From the NCBI GenBank assembly GCA_021774445.1, contig JAJFJA010000074.1:45935-109934 (forward strand): a stretch of DNA of 64,000 nucleotides, in the 5' to 3' direction. The position numbers were made by a program, and so were the translations under genes. Shown here piece after piece: positions 1 to 8,252 of the stretch. The notes under the pieces are model-generated. The model worked only from the letters and a program-made list of their open reading frames with translations. It did not search any database and had not been told where the DNA came from. The stretch is from Alphaproteobacteria bacterium (GTDB taxonomy: Bacteria; Pseudomonadota; Alphaproteobacteria; UBA6615). Within the stretch, counting starts at the first letter, position 1; each line of letters begins with the position of its first letter.

Positions 1-642
1 CCGGTCTTCTATGAGGGCCTGGCGCGGATGGTCGCGGATGACGGTAAGCTGATCGCCGCCGCCGCCTTTGTGCCGATTGTCGAAGAGATGGGGTTGATGC
101 GGCTTATCGACCGGCGGGTGCTGGATCTCGGTCTGAACATGCTGGGATCGCAACCGCGCTTGAACCTGTCGATCAATGTCTCAGGCCTGACGATTATCGA
201 TCCGATCTGGCTGCGGCTGCTCGAAGAGCGGTTGCGCGGTCGTCCGGAAGTGGCGCGACGGCTGACCCTGGAGATCACCGAGACCGTCGCCTTGGACGAT
301 ATCGGCGAAGCCTCGCGCTTCGTCAGCAGCCTGGGTGAACTCGGCTGTCAGGTCGCCTTGGATGATTTCGGTGCGGGCTTTACGTCGTTCCGGCATCTGC
401 GGTCGCTGCGGGTGGACATGGTCAAGATAGACGGGTCCTTCGTGCGCGATCTGACGACCAACCCGGACAACCTGATCTTCGTCAAGACACTCCTCGGTTT
501 GGCCAACGGGATCGAACTGGCGACGGTCGCGGAGTGCGTGGAGACCGAGGAGCAGGCAAGACTACTGCGCGCCGAGGGGGTGCGCTACTTGCAGGGTTAC
601 TATTTCGGCCGGCCGACCATCGAGCCGAACTGGCCAGGGTAG
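1..642 (+). CDS. EAL-domain cyclic-di-GMP phosphodiesterase, 3' part (5' end outside window)
   Basis: The frame is open from base 1, so the start lies upstream of the window. The visible 213 residues are the central and C-terminal part of an EAL domain, which hydrolyses the second messenger c-di-GMP. Hallmarks seen are LSINVSG, the metal-binding glutamate in LEITET, DDFGAG (two aspartates), VKIDGSFV with the catalytic lysine, and AECVET followed by LQGYYFGRP near the end. The EAL signature itself and any sensor or GGDEF domain are cut off. Key visible residues are intact, so the domain is probably active. It converges on phaR with a 27 bp gap. Confidence 0.9.
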   Translation, partial: PVFYEGLARMVADDGKLIAAAAFVPIVEEMGLMRLIDRRVLDLGLNMLGSQPRLNLSINVSGLTIIDPIWLRLLEERLRGRPEVARRLTLEITETVALDDIGEASRFVSSLGELGCQVALDDFGAGFTSFRHLRSLRVDMVKIDGSFVRDLTTNPDNLIFVKTLLGLANGIELATVAECVETEEQARLLRAEGVRYLQGYYFGRPTIEPNWPG

Positions 643-669
643 GCGAGAGAGTAGGCGCCGTTTTCTGGC

Positions 670-1317
670 CTAGTCCTCGTCCTTGTTCCGAGAAATGTCG
701 TTGACCTGCTGCTGCAAGGCCTCAAGCTGGCGCCGCAGTGCGTCGTAATCGCCGCGATTGGCCTTGGTGTCGGCGGTGTCGGCGCTGTCGTCGGCGGTGT
801 TCTCGGTGCTGGGGTCATCCGGGGTGTCGGAAGATTGCTGGTTGAACGGTGCGGTCCACATTTGCATGGTGCGCTCGAACATCGCCATATTCTGCTTGCC
901 GATTTCATCCCAGCGGCCGAGGGTGAATATGTCGCCCATGGTGCCGCTGAAATGGTGCCGCATGGCCTCCTGATTCTTGGTGAAGGCCTGCATGCTGTGA
1001 TCAAGGTAGCTCGGTACGAGACCCTGTAGGCTGTCACCGTAAAAGCCGATGAGCTGGCGGAGAAAATTGATGGGGAGCAGGTTCGGGCCCTTGCTCTCCT
1101 CCTCAAAAATGATCTGAGTGAGCACCGAGCGCGTGATGTCCTCGCCGCTGCGCGCATCGACGACGACAAAATCAACACCGTCCTTCACCATTTGGGCAAG
1201 GTTCTCAAGGGTGACATAACTGCTGGTCGCGGTGTTGTAGAGCCGCCGGTTGGCGTATTTCTTGATCGTTACCGGGGGTGTTTGTTCGACTTCAGCCATC
1301 TGGTTCGCATCCGCCAT
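670..1317 (-). CDS. phaR: Polyhydroxyalkanoate synthesis repressor PhaR
   Basis: A 215-residue protein with the PhaR N-terminal DNA-binding domain (VTIKKYANRRLYNT, residues about 16-29) and the following PHB accumulation regulatory domain (TQIIFEEE, LLPINFLRQLIGFYG). The C-terminal 60 residues are acidic and low complexity, ending in a short predicted helix. In characterised alphaproteobacteria PhaR represses phasin and PHA genes and is released by binding PHB granules; that role here is inferred. It is divergent from the PHA synthase pair. A short TGCA palindrome overlaps its likely promoter, which fits autoregulation. Confidence 0.93.
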   Translation of the reverse strand: MADANQMAEVEQTPPVTIKKYANRRLYNTATSSYVTLENLAQMVKDGVDFVVVDARSGEDITRSVLTQIIFEEESKGPNLLPINFLRQLIGFYGDSLQGLVPSYLDHSMQAFTKNQEAMRHHFSGTMGDIFTLGRWDEIGKQNMAMFERTMQMWTAPFNQQSSDTPDDPSTENTADDSADTADTKANRGDYDALRRQLEALQQQVNDISRNKDED

Positions 1318-1334
1318 AGGGGCATGTGGTCAGG

Positions 1335-1363
1335 AATATAGCAGTTTCCTCCAATTTTGTTGC
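1335..1363 (-). promoter_or_regulatory. Candidate phaR promoter
   Basis: On the minus strand TATATT (1335-1340) lies 18 bases upstream of the phaR ATG. A TTGCAA-like -35 element lies inside the palindrome at 1359-1371, with a long spacer of about 19. The palindrome overlaps this -35 region, the expected place for repression. Found by eye only. Confidence 0.35.
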
Positions 1364-1371
1364 AATGCAAC
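1359..1371. promoter_or_regulatory. Palindrome, candidate PhaR operator between phaR and the PHA synthase genes
   Basis: GTTGCA-A-TGCAAC is a perfect dyad with 6-base arms and a one-base centre. It lies in the divergent phaR/synthase spacer and shares a TGCA core with the palindrome upstream of phaA (2888-2901). PhaR of Paracoccus is known to bind TGC-rich dyads, so both are candidate PhaR sites. The assignment is inference. Confidence 0.5.
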
Positions 1372-1380
1372 TAACGTGGA

Positions 1381-1409
1381 TAGGCAGTGGCCGGCGCAGG
1401 CGTTATAAT
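1381..1409 (+). promoter_or_regulatory. Candidate sigma70 promoter of the PHA synthase genes
   Basis: TAGGCA (1381-1386, 4 of 6 matches to TTGACA), a 17 bp spacer and a perfect TATAAT (1404-1409). The -10 element ends only 7 bases before the ATG at 1417, so the transcript would be leaderless or nearly so, unless translation begins at the in-frame ATG at 1435. Confidence 0.45.
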
Positions 1410-1416
1410 CGGCGCC

Positions 1417-1803
1417 ATGGCCGAGCCGCCGCCCATGGACGAATTGGCCCGCCGGTATATGGACCTGTGGGAAGAACAACTGGCCGCCGTCGCGGGCGAT
1501 CAGGCGTTGGCGGAGCAAATTGGCCGGCTGTTCCAAACGATGGCTCAGTCGGGCCCGGCGGCGCTGTTCGGCGCGAGCGGCATGGCGACAAACGAGGGCC
1601 CGAATGACGGCAGCGGAAAGCCAGAAGACGGGTCGGCTGGGGCCGCGGCCGTTGGTACTGCATCTGACGGTGGCCATGGCGACGTGGATGAGTTCGCGCG
1701 GCGGATTGCCACTGTGGAGGAACGGGTCGCTGCCTTGGAGCGGGCCGCTGGCGGAAAAGGCCGCCGAACTGCGCCGCGAAATCGAGCAAAGCGCCCCGGC
1801 TGA
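1417..1803 (+). CDS. Small PhaE/phasin-like PHA synthase partner protein
   Basis: A 128-residue protein. Residues 1-50 form an amphipathic helical region (MDELARRYMDLWEEQL), then a Gly/Ala/Ser/Asp-rich linker, then a short coiled coil (ARRIATVEERVAALERA, about 90-106) and a basic Arg/Lys tail. Helices plus a C-terminal VAALE zipper and basic tail are typical of phasins and of PhaE/PhaR-type synthase subunits. No database match could be run, so the family is inferred. The last 200 bp overlap the downstream synthase in another frame (1604-1803). An in-frame ATG at 1435 is an alternative start. Confidence 0.6.
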   Translation: MAEPPPMDELARRYMDLWEEQLAAVAGDQALAEQIGRLFQTMAQSGPAALFGASGMATNEGPNDGSGKPEDGSAGAAAVGTASDGGHGDVDEFARRIATVEERVAALERAAGGKGRRTAPRNRAKRPG

Positions 1804-2854
1804 CACGGCGTGGGACGCCCTTGGCGTCGCGCTGGAGCGCGAGAGTCGGCATCGCCTGGCGGCGCTGCATGACGGGTTGACTATCTACCGCCAGCATTCC
1901 TACCGGCGGGACCTTGCCGCGCCACCGGTCATCTGGACGGCCGGAACGACGCGACTGCTTGACTTTGGCGCCGTCGGCGACAGGGCGCGGGGCGCGGTGC
2001 TGGTCGTGCCATCATTGATCAATCGCAGTACCGTCCTGGATCTTTGCGAAGGGCAGAGCCTGTTGCGCTGGTTGGCTGGGCGCGGTGTCAGGCCTTTGTT
2101 GGTGGATTGGGACGCGCCGGGAATCGGCGAGCGTCGGTTCGGGCTGACGGACTACGTTGCCAGGTTGGAAGCGGCGTTGGCGGTCGCCAATAATCTGGCT
2201 GGCGGGCCGGTACCGGTGGTCGGCTATTGCATGGGCGGACTGCTGGCGCTGGCCCTGGCGGCGCGGCGGCCGGACGATGTCGCCCGCTTGGCGCTGCTGG
2301 CGACGCCCTGGGATTTTCATGCGGACGACGCGGCGCGACGGCAAGCGGGCGCGGTGGCGACGGCACTGGCTGCCTGGACCCCGGTTATCACCGCCTTGGG
2401 TGAGTTGCCGGTAGATCTTATCCAAGTCCTGTTCTCGTTGCTCGACCCGATGCAGGTGCCGCGTAAGTTCATGCGGTTGAGCAAGCTCGATCCGGGCAGC
2501 GCCAAGGCGGTGACATTCGTGGCGTTGGAGGATTGGCTGAATGACGGCGTCGCCCTCGCCGGTCCGGTGGCCCACGAATGCATGGGCGGCTGGTACGGCG
2601 GCAACGTCACTGGCCGAGGACTGTGGGAGATTGACGGTGGGCGGATCGACCCGGCAGCGATCGATCAGCCGACATTGGCACTGATACCAAGCGGCGATCG
2701 CATCGTGCCACCGCCAACCGCGGCGGCCCTGGCGGCAAAGTTGCCGCGTGGGGAAGCGGTGTCCGTGCCGCTGGGGCATATCGGCATGGTGGTGAGCGCG
2801 CGCGCCGAACGTTTGGTGTGGCCGCAGTTGGCGCACTGGCTTGGCGGCGGATGA
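1604..2854 (+). CDS. Compact PHA synthase (PhaC-like alpha/beta hydrolase)
   Basis: A 416-residue protein, shorter than class I PhaC (near 590) and closer to class III/IV enzymes. It polymerises hydroxyacyl-CoA into polyhydroxyalkanoate. The lipase-like box reads GYCMGG with nucleophile Cys209; the other triad residues appear to be Asp365 (GDRIVPP) and His392 (GHIGM). The start at 1604 is chosen because gaggg lies 6 bases upstream and because the N-terminus (GPRPLVLHL, then LRNGSLPW-like RNGSLPWSG) reads like that of PhaC-like alphaproteobacterial proteins. Residues 1-66 are read across the preceding gene in a different frame. phaA follows after 107 bp. Confidence 0.85.
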   Translation: MTAAESQKTGRLGPRPLVLHLTVAMATWMSSRGGLPLWRNGSLPWSGPLAEKAAELRREIEQSAPADTAWDALGVALERESRHRLAALHDGLTIYRQHSYRRDLAAPPVIWTAGTTRLLDFGAVGDRARGAVLVVPSLINRSTVLDLCEGQSLLRWLAGRGVRPLLVDWDAPGIGERRFGLTDYVARLEAALAVANNLAGGPVPVVGYCMGGLLALALAARRPDDVARLALLATPWDFHADDAARRQAGAVATALAAWTPVITALGELPVDLIQVLFSLLDPMQVPRKFMRLSKLDPGSAKAVTFVALEDWLNDGVALAGPVAHECMGGWYGGNVTGRGLWEIDGGRIDPAAIDQPTLALIPSGDRIVPPPTAAALAAKLPRGEAVSVPLGHIGMVVSARAERLVWPQLAHWLGGG

Positions 2855-2887
2855 TCGCTGGACCTCTAGGTGGCGCCGCCCATATTG

Positions 2888-2901
2888 TGCAGTGCACTGC
2901 A
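2888..2901. promoter_or_regulatory. Perfect palindrome upstream of phaA, candidate PhaR operator
   Basis: TGCAGTGCACTGCA is a perfect 14-base palindrome, 60 bases upstream of the phaA start. It resembles the TGC-rich dyads bound by PhaR in Paracoccus and shares the TGCA element with the phaR-proximal site. The role is inferred from position and sequence. Confidence 0.55.
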
Positions 2902-2961
2902 GGATTCAACGGCGCGAGACGGCAGCGGTCGCGCGGACCATAGCAAGTCACGGAGGGTAGG

Positions 2962-4137
<1,176 letters not shown>

Positions 4138-4200
4138 GCAGCTCGATCAAACACCGGCTGGGGAAACTAGCCATTGTAGTGACTGTCCTAATCCGTTGAA

Positions 4201-4242
4201 ATTGCCGGTGATGCTCCGTACCACGGAGACGGAGCCGGCAAT
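4201..4242 (+). promoter_or_regulatory. Stem-loop between phaA and phaB
   Basis: Outer arms ATTGCCGG (4201-4208) and CCGGCAAT (4235-4242) pair perfectly, and an inner hairpin CTCCGT-acc-ACGGAG (4214-4228) lies inside. The structure ends two bases before the phaB Shine-Dalgarno GGGAGG. There is no T-run, so it is probably not an intrinsic terminator; it may affect mRNA stability or phaB translation. Confidence 0.55.
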
Positions 4243-4254
4243 CGGGAGGATGGC

Positions 4255-4977
4255 ATGTCAAAGGTCGCAGTGGTTACGGGTGGCACACGCGGGATCGGGG
4301 AGGCGATCTGCGTCGGCCTGAAGGCCGCCGGCTATCAGGTGGCCGCCAATTACGCGGGCAACGACGAAAAAGCCCAGGCATTTACCGAGCGCAGCGGGAT
4401 CCCTGTATACAAGTTCGATGTGTCCAATCTCGCGGCCTGCCAACAAGGGATTGCACAGATCGGGCAGGATCTCGGCCCGGTGGCGATCGCCGTGAACAAT
4501 GCCGGCATCACGCGAGACGGCACGATACACCGCATGGACCAGGAGGATTGGCAGTCGGTGATCGATACCAATCTGGGCGGTTGTTTCAATATTTGCCGCT
4601 GCGTCATCGCCGGGATGCGGGAACGCAGCTTCGGTCGGATCGTCAATATCGGTTCGATCAACGGACAAGCGGGACAGTATGGCCAGGTCAACTATGCCGC
4701 GGCGAAGTCCGGCATCCATGGCTTCACCAAAGCCCTGGCCCAGGAAGGTGCCGGCAAAGGGATCACCGTCAACGCGATCGCGCCGGGCTATGTGGATACC
4801 GATATGGTGCGGGCGGTGCCGGATAACATCCTGGAGAAGATCATCGCCCAGATACCGGTGGGTCGGCTCGGTAGAGCCGAGGATATCGCCCGCGGCGTGT
4901 TGTTCCTGGTCGCCGACGATGCCGACTTCATTACCGGATCGACGCTGTCGATCAATGGCGGTCAGCACATGTATTGA
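4255..4977 (+). CDS. phaB: Acetoacetyl-CoA reductase
   Basis: A 240-residue short-chain dehydrogenase, the usual PhaB length. It reduces acetoacetyl-CoA to (R)-3-hydroxybutyryl-CoA with NADPH, giving the monomer for the upstream synthase. The cofactor motif TGGTRGIG is at residues 8-15, NNAG is present, and the catalytic Ser and YAAAK follow in the middle. The C-terminus ends SINGGQHMY, as in known PhaB proteins. Shine-Dalgarno gggagg precedes ATG 4255. The 117 bp spacer after phaA holds a stem-loop. Confidence 0.94.
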   Translation: MSKVAVVTGGTRGIGEAICVGLKAAGYQVAANYAGNDEKAQAFTERSGIPVYKFDVSNLAACQQGIAQIGQDLGPVAIAVNNAGITRDGTIHRMDQEDWQSVIDTNLGGCFNICRCVIAGMRERSFGRIVNIGSINGQAGQYGQVNYAAAKSGIHGFTKALAQEGAGKGITVNAIAPGYVDTDMVRAVPDNILEKIIAQIPVGRLGRAEDIARGVLFLVADDADFITGSTLSINGGQHMY

Positions 4978-4999
4978 GCCCGCACGGCCGGCGAACGAG

Positions 5000-5437
5000 A
5001 TGGTGCGGGACTATCCCGACAGGCCGATCGTAGGGATTGGCGTCGTGGTTTTGAAAGGCGACGACGTGCTGTTGATCCGACGCGGCAAGGCGCCGCGTGC
5101 CGGGCAGTGGAGCCTGCCCGGCGGGGCGCAGAAGCTGGGCGAGACCGTGTTCGAGGCGGCGCGGCGCGAGGTGCTCGAGGAGTGCGGTGTGACCATCGCG
5201 GCGGCGACGCTGCTGGACGTGGTGGATTCGATCGATCGCGACGATGACGGCCGAGTACGCTTCCACTACACCCTGATCGATTTCGGCGCCGACTGGCGCG
5301 GCGGCGATCCGGTGGCCGGGAGCGACGCCGCCGCCGCCCAATGGGTGTCCTTGGCGGCGCTAGACGATCTCAAGCTTTGGGCCGAAACGGTCCGGATCGT
5401 CGGGTTGGCGGTGGCGCGCCGTTCGGCGACCGGTTGA
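5000..5437 (+). CDS. Nudix hydrolase (ADP-ribose pyrophosphatase-like)
   Basis: A 145-residue protein with a complete Nudix box, Gx5Ex7REVxEExGV (residues about 41-63, from GGAQKLGE to EECGV). Such enzymes cleave nucleoside diphosphates linked to another moiety, using Mg2+ bound by the box glutamates. The N-terminal VGIGVVVLKGDDVLLIRRG is typical of ADP-ribose or NADH pyrophosphatases, but the substrate cannot be told from sequence. The ATG at 5000 is 22 bp after phaB, so it may be cotranscribed with it; the Shine-Dalgarno is weak. Confidence 0.85.
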   Translation: MVRDYPDRPIVGIGVVVLKGDDVLLIRRGKAPRAGQWSLPGGAQKLGETVFEAARREVLEECGVTIAAATLLDVVDSIDRDDDGRVRFHYTLIDFGADWRGGDPVAGSDAAAAQWVSLAALDDLKLWAETVRIVGLAVARRSATG

Positions 5438-5491
5438 CGCCGGCGACGGGCGTTAACCGTGCGGCACGGACGATGTGCTAGGCTCTGAGCC

Positions 5492-6253
5492 ATGTGGCCG
5501 GATGTCGTCGACCTGCACAACTTCTACGGCTCCAGCTTGGGGCATGTGGCGCAACGCTCAATTCGCCGCAAAGTGCGCGAGTTATGGCCGAATCTCAGCG
5601 GCCTCAATGTGCTTGGCCTGGGTTATGCGGCGCCCTATCTGCGGCCGTTCCGGGAAGAGGCGCAGCGGGTCATACAAATAATGCCGGCGCGCATGGGGGT
5701 GATGGTCTGGCCAACCGACGGCCCGAACCTGGCCTGCATCGCCCATGAAACCGAGTTGCCGCTGCCGGACCTGTCCATGGACAGGATCTTGATGGTCCAT
5801 GGCTTGGAATGCTCGCACCATATGCATGAGTTCCTGCGGGAAGTCTGGCGCGTGCTGGCGGATGGCGGCCGCGTGATGGCGGTGGTGCCGAACCGGCGCG
5901 GCATCTGGGCGCGCATGGACCACACACCGTTCGGCCATGGCCAGCCCTATTCCACCGAGCAGATCCATCGGATCCTGCGCGACGCGATGTTCGCGCCCAT
6001 TCGCACGACCAGAGCGCTCTATGTGCCGCCCAGCCGCCGGCGCTTCGTGCTCACATCGGCGCCGGCATGGGAAAAAATCGGCGGCCGCTGGGCGCAGCCC
6101 CTGGGCGGCGTGGTGATGGTCGAAGCGGCGAAGCAGATCTATGCCGGCACGCAAGTGCCGGCGCGGGCGGCGCGACGGGTGAAATTGCCGGCGCGGGCGG
6201 CGTTGGGCGGTGCCAATACTCGCCCGCTTCAAGCGATACCGGAGACCGAGTAA
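5492..6253 (+). CDS. Class I SAM-dependent methyltransferase family protein
   Basis: A 253-residue protein with a Rossmann methyltransferase pattern: LNVLGLGYAAPYL as a modified glycine-rich motif I (residues about 39-51), LPLPDLSMDRILMVHGLE as motif IV, and REVWRVLADGGRVMAVVPNR as the post-motif segment. The C-terminal third is basic and alanine-rich. The motif I lacks the classical GxGxG, so activity is uncertain. The substrate is unknown. It converges on metW with a 30 bp gap. Confidence 0.7.
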   Translation: MWPDVVDLHNFYGSSLGHVAQRSIRRKVRELWPNLSGLNVLGLGYAAPYLRPFREEAQRVIQIMPARMGVMVWPTDGPNLACIAHETELPLPDLSMDRILMVHGLECSHHMHEFLREVWRVLADGGRVMAVVPNRRGIWARMDHTPFGHGQPYSTEQIHRILRDAMFAPIRTTRALYVPPSRRRFVLTSAPAWEKIGGRWAQPLGGVVMVEAAKQIYAGTQVPARAARRVKLPARAALGGANTRPLQAIPETE

Positions 6254-6283
6254 GGGCGCTGCAAACCGGCAGGCGATCAGGGT

Positions 6284-6919
6284 TCAGGCATCACGGCTGA
6301 GCTGGAAGATGGCTTGTTGAGCGAGCCAGTTGTTGACCCAACTATCGCTGCGAAAACGCCGCGACCGACCGGCGGCGTCGATGGCGATGGAGCGTTCGAC
6401 CGTGATGTCCAACTCGTCGCACAAGGCAAGAAAGTCGACAATGGTGCAGATGCGAATGTTGGGCGTCTCATACCATTCGTAGGGCAACGCCTTGGAACGG
6501 GGCGTGCGGCCGCTCCACATCAAATGCCAACGAAGCGGCCAATGGCCGAAGTTGGGAAAGCTGACGATGGCGCGGCGGCCGATGCGCAGCATGTCGGACA
6601 GCACGCCTTTGGTATCGTGAATCGTCTGGAGCGTCTGGGATAGGATGACGTAGTCGAAGGAGTCGCCCGGATAATCGCTGAGATCGGTTTCGGCATCACC
6701 TTGGATGACCGACAGGCCGTGGCTCACGCAGTTGGCGACACCGTGGGGGCTGAGTTCGATGCCGCGGCCGTCGACGCCCTTGAAATGCACCAGATAGTCG
6801 AGCAGGGCGCCGTCGCCGGCGCCGATATCGAGGACGCGGCTGTTAGGCTCGATAAAATCGGCGACGAGTTGGAGATCGACGCGGATCTGCGCGCGGGCTT
6901 GTTGCTCGCTCAGGATCAT
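6284..6919 (-). CDS. metW: Methionine biosynthesis protein MetW
   Basis: A 211-residue methyltransferase-fold protein with RVLDIGAGDGALLDYL (SAM motif I) and the MetW features GRGIELSPHGV and DYVILSQTLQTIHD. MetW works with MetX in homoserine acylation for methionine synthesis; its exact biochemical role is not settled. Its ATG overlaps the metX stop codon by 4 bases (ATGA), so the two are translationally coupled. Confidence 0.93.
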   Translation of the reverse strand: MILSEQQARAQIRVDLQLVADFIEPNSRVLDIGAGDGALLDYLVHFKGVDGRGIELSPHGVANCVSHGLSVIQGDAETDLSDYPGDSFDYVILSQTLQTIHDTKGVLSDMLRIGRRAIVSFPNFGHWPLRWHLMWSGRTPRSKALPYEWYETPNIRICTIVDFLALCDELDITVERSIAIDAAGRSRRFRSDSWVNNWLAQQAIFQLSRDA

Positions 6920-8127
6920 CGCAGGCCGAACTGCTCGGCCGCGCCGCTCAGCATACCATTGAGGGCACGGAAAAACCCCGGTTCCTCGAGCAAGAACGCA
7001 TCGTGGCCGGCGTCGGTCTCGATCTCGACAAAACTGACATTGGCGGCCACGGCGTTCAGGGCATGGACGATGCGGCGGGACTCCGGGGTCGGAAAGAGCC
7101 AGTCCGAGGTGAAGCTGATCAGGCTGAAACGTACGGGGGTGGCGGTGAAGGCCTTGGCCAGGACACCATCGCCATGTTCGGCCGCGAGGTCGAAATAGTC
7201 CATCGCCCGGGTAATGTAGAGGTAGGAATTGGCGTCGAAGCGGTTGACGAACGTACTGCCTTGGTAGCGGAGATAGCTCTCAACCTGGAAATCGGCATCG
7301 AAACCATAACTGACGTCGCCGCGGTCCTGCAGCTCGCGGCCGAATTTGCGATGTAAGGCGGGCTCGGACAGATAGGTCACGTGGGCGGCCATGCGGGCCA
7401 CGGCGAGGCCGCGCACCGGTCGCCGAGGCAAGTCATAGTAGTTGCCGCCGCGCCAGTCGGGGTCGGCGAGAATGGCTTGCCGGCCGACTTCGTGGAAGGC
7501 GATGTTCTGGGCGGTGTGACGGGCGGCGCCGGCGATGGGCATGGCGCAGAAGACGCGGTCCGGGTAGCGGGCGGCCCATTCGAGCGCCTGCATGGCCCCC
7601 ATTGAGCCACCGATCACGCAAAACAGCCGCTCGATACCGAGGTGGTCAATCAGCAGTTTTTGCGCCCGCACCATGTCGCCGATGGTGATGACGGGAAACT
7701 GCAAGGCATAAGGCGCGCCGGTGCCGGGGTCGGTTTCGCGCGGACCGACCGTGCCCATACAGCCGCCCAGCACGTTCGAGCAAATTATGAAGTATTTGTC
7801 GGTGTCCAGGGGCCGACCGGGACCGATGATTTGCGCCCACCAACCGGGTTTGCCGGTTATGGGGTGGGGTTCGGCGGCAAACTGGTCGCCGGTCAGGGCA
7901 TGGCATACGAGAATGGCGTTGGTGCGCGCGGCGTTGAGGGTGCCGTAGGTCTGATACGCCATGGGAAAGGAGCCGAGCCGGGCGCCGGCGGCCAGGCGCA
8001 AAGGCGCCTCACGGCCCAATTCGACGCAGAATCCGGGGAGATTCGTCGTCGAATAGGGCGGCGCGAGAACCGCACTGTCATCGTCGGTGCTCTGGGCCAT
8101 CAAATAATCTATCAGGTCGGCGATCAT
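6916..8127 (-). CDS. metX: Homoserine O-acetyltransferase MetX
   Basis: A 403-residue alpha/beta hydrolase-fold acyltransferase that activates homoserine for methionine synthesis. The nucleophile is Ser175 in GGSMGAMQ, the acid is in TSDWLFPT and the base in DAGHDAFLL near the C-terminus. CNVLGG-like SNVLGGCMGTVGP is a family signature. Some MetX enzymes use succinyl-CoA; I cannot decide the donor here. It is translationally coupled to metW and divergent from the aromatic operon. Confidence 0.94.
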   Translation of the reverse strand: MIADLIDYLMAQSTDDDSAVLAPPYSTTNLPGFCVELGREAPLRLAAGARLGSFPMAYQTYGTLNAARTNAILVCHALTGDQFAAEPHPITGKPGWWAQIIGPGRPLDTDKYFIICSNVLGGCMGTVGPRETDPGTGAPYALQFPVITIGDMVRAQKLLIDHLGIERLFCVIGGSMGAMQALEWAARYPDRVFCAMPIAGAARHTAQNIAFHEVGRQAILADPDWRGGNYYDLPRRPVRGLAVARMAAHVTYLSEPALHRKFGRELQDRGDVSYGFDADFQVESYLRYQGSTFVNRFDANSYLYITRAMDYFDLAAEHGDGVLAKAFTATPVRFSLISFTSDWLFPTPESRRIVHALNAVAANVSFVEIETDAGHDAFLLEEPGFFRALNGMLSGAAEQFGLR

Positions 8128-8145
8128 GCATTTCGAAGGGTTGGA

Positions 8146-8175
8146 TAGCTAGTTGCCTGGATTGCTCTATGTCAA
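8146..8175 (-). promoter_or_regulatory. Candidate metX promoter
   Basis: On the minus strand a perfect TTGACA (8170-8175), an 18 bp spacer and TAGCTA (8146-8151). The -10 element is 18 bases from the metX ATG, giving a leader of about 12 nt, too short for a riboswitch. Confidence 0.5.
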
Positions 8176-8252
8176 TGTTTTCTTTGCCTTTGCTTAGGCC
8201 AGCGATTACTACTACCGGACGATTTTCCTGGCTTGCAACGTGTTATTGCGAA

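Noticed and set aside
1417..1803. Frameshift making one gene of the small protein and the synthase
   Set aside because: Each frame has its own plausible start and the synthase has a Shine-Dalgarno at 1594-1598. An overlap explains the data without an error, though resequencing would settle it.
8128..8252. SAM-II riboswitch before metX
   Set aside because: SAM-II elements are common before met genes in Alphaproteobacteria, but the candidate promoter leaves only about 12 nt of leader and no pseudoknot core is visible.
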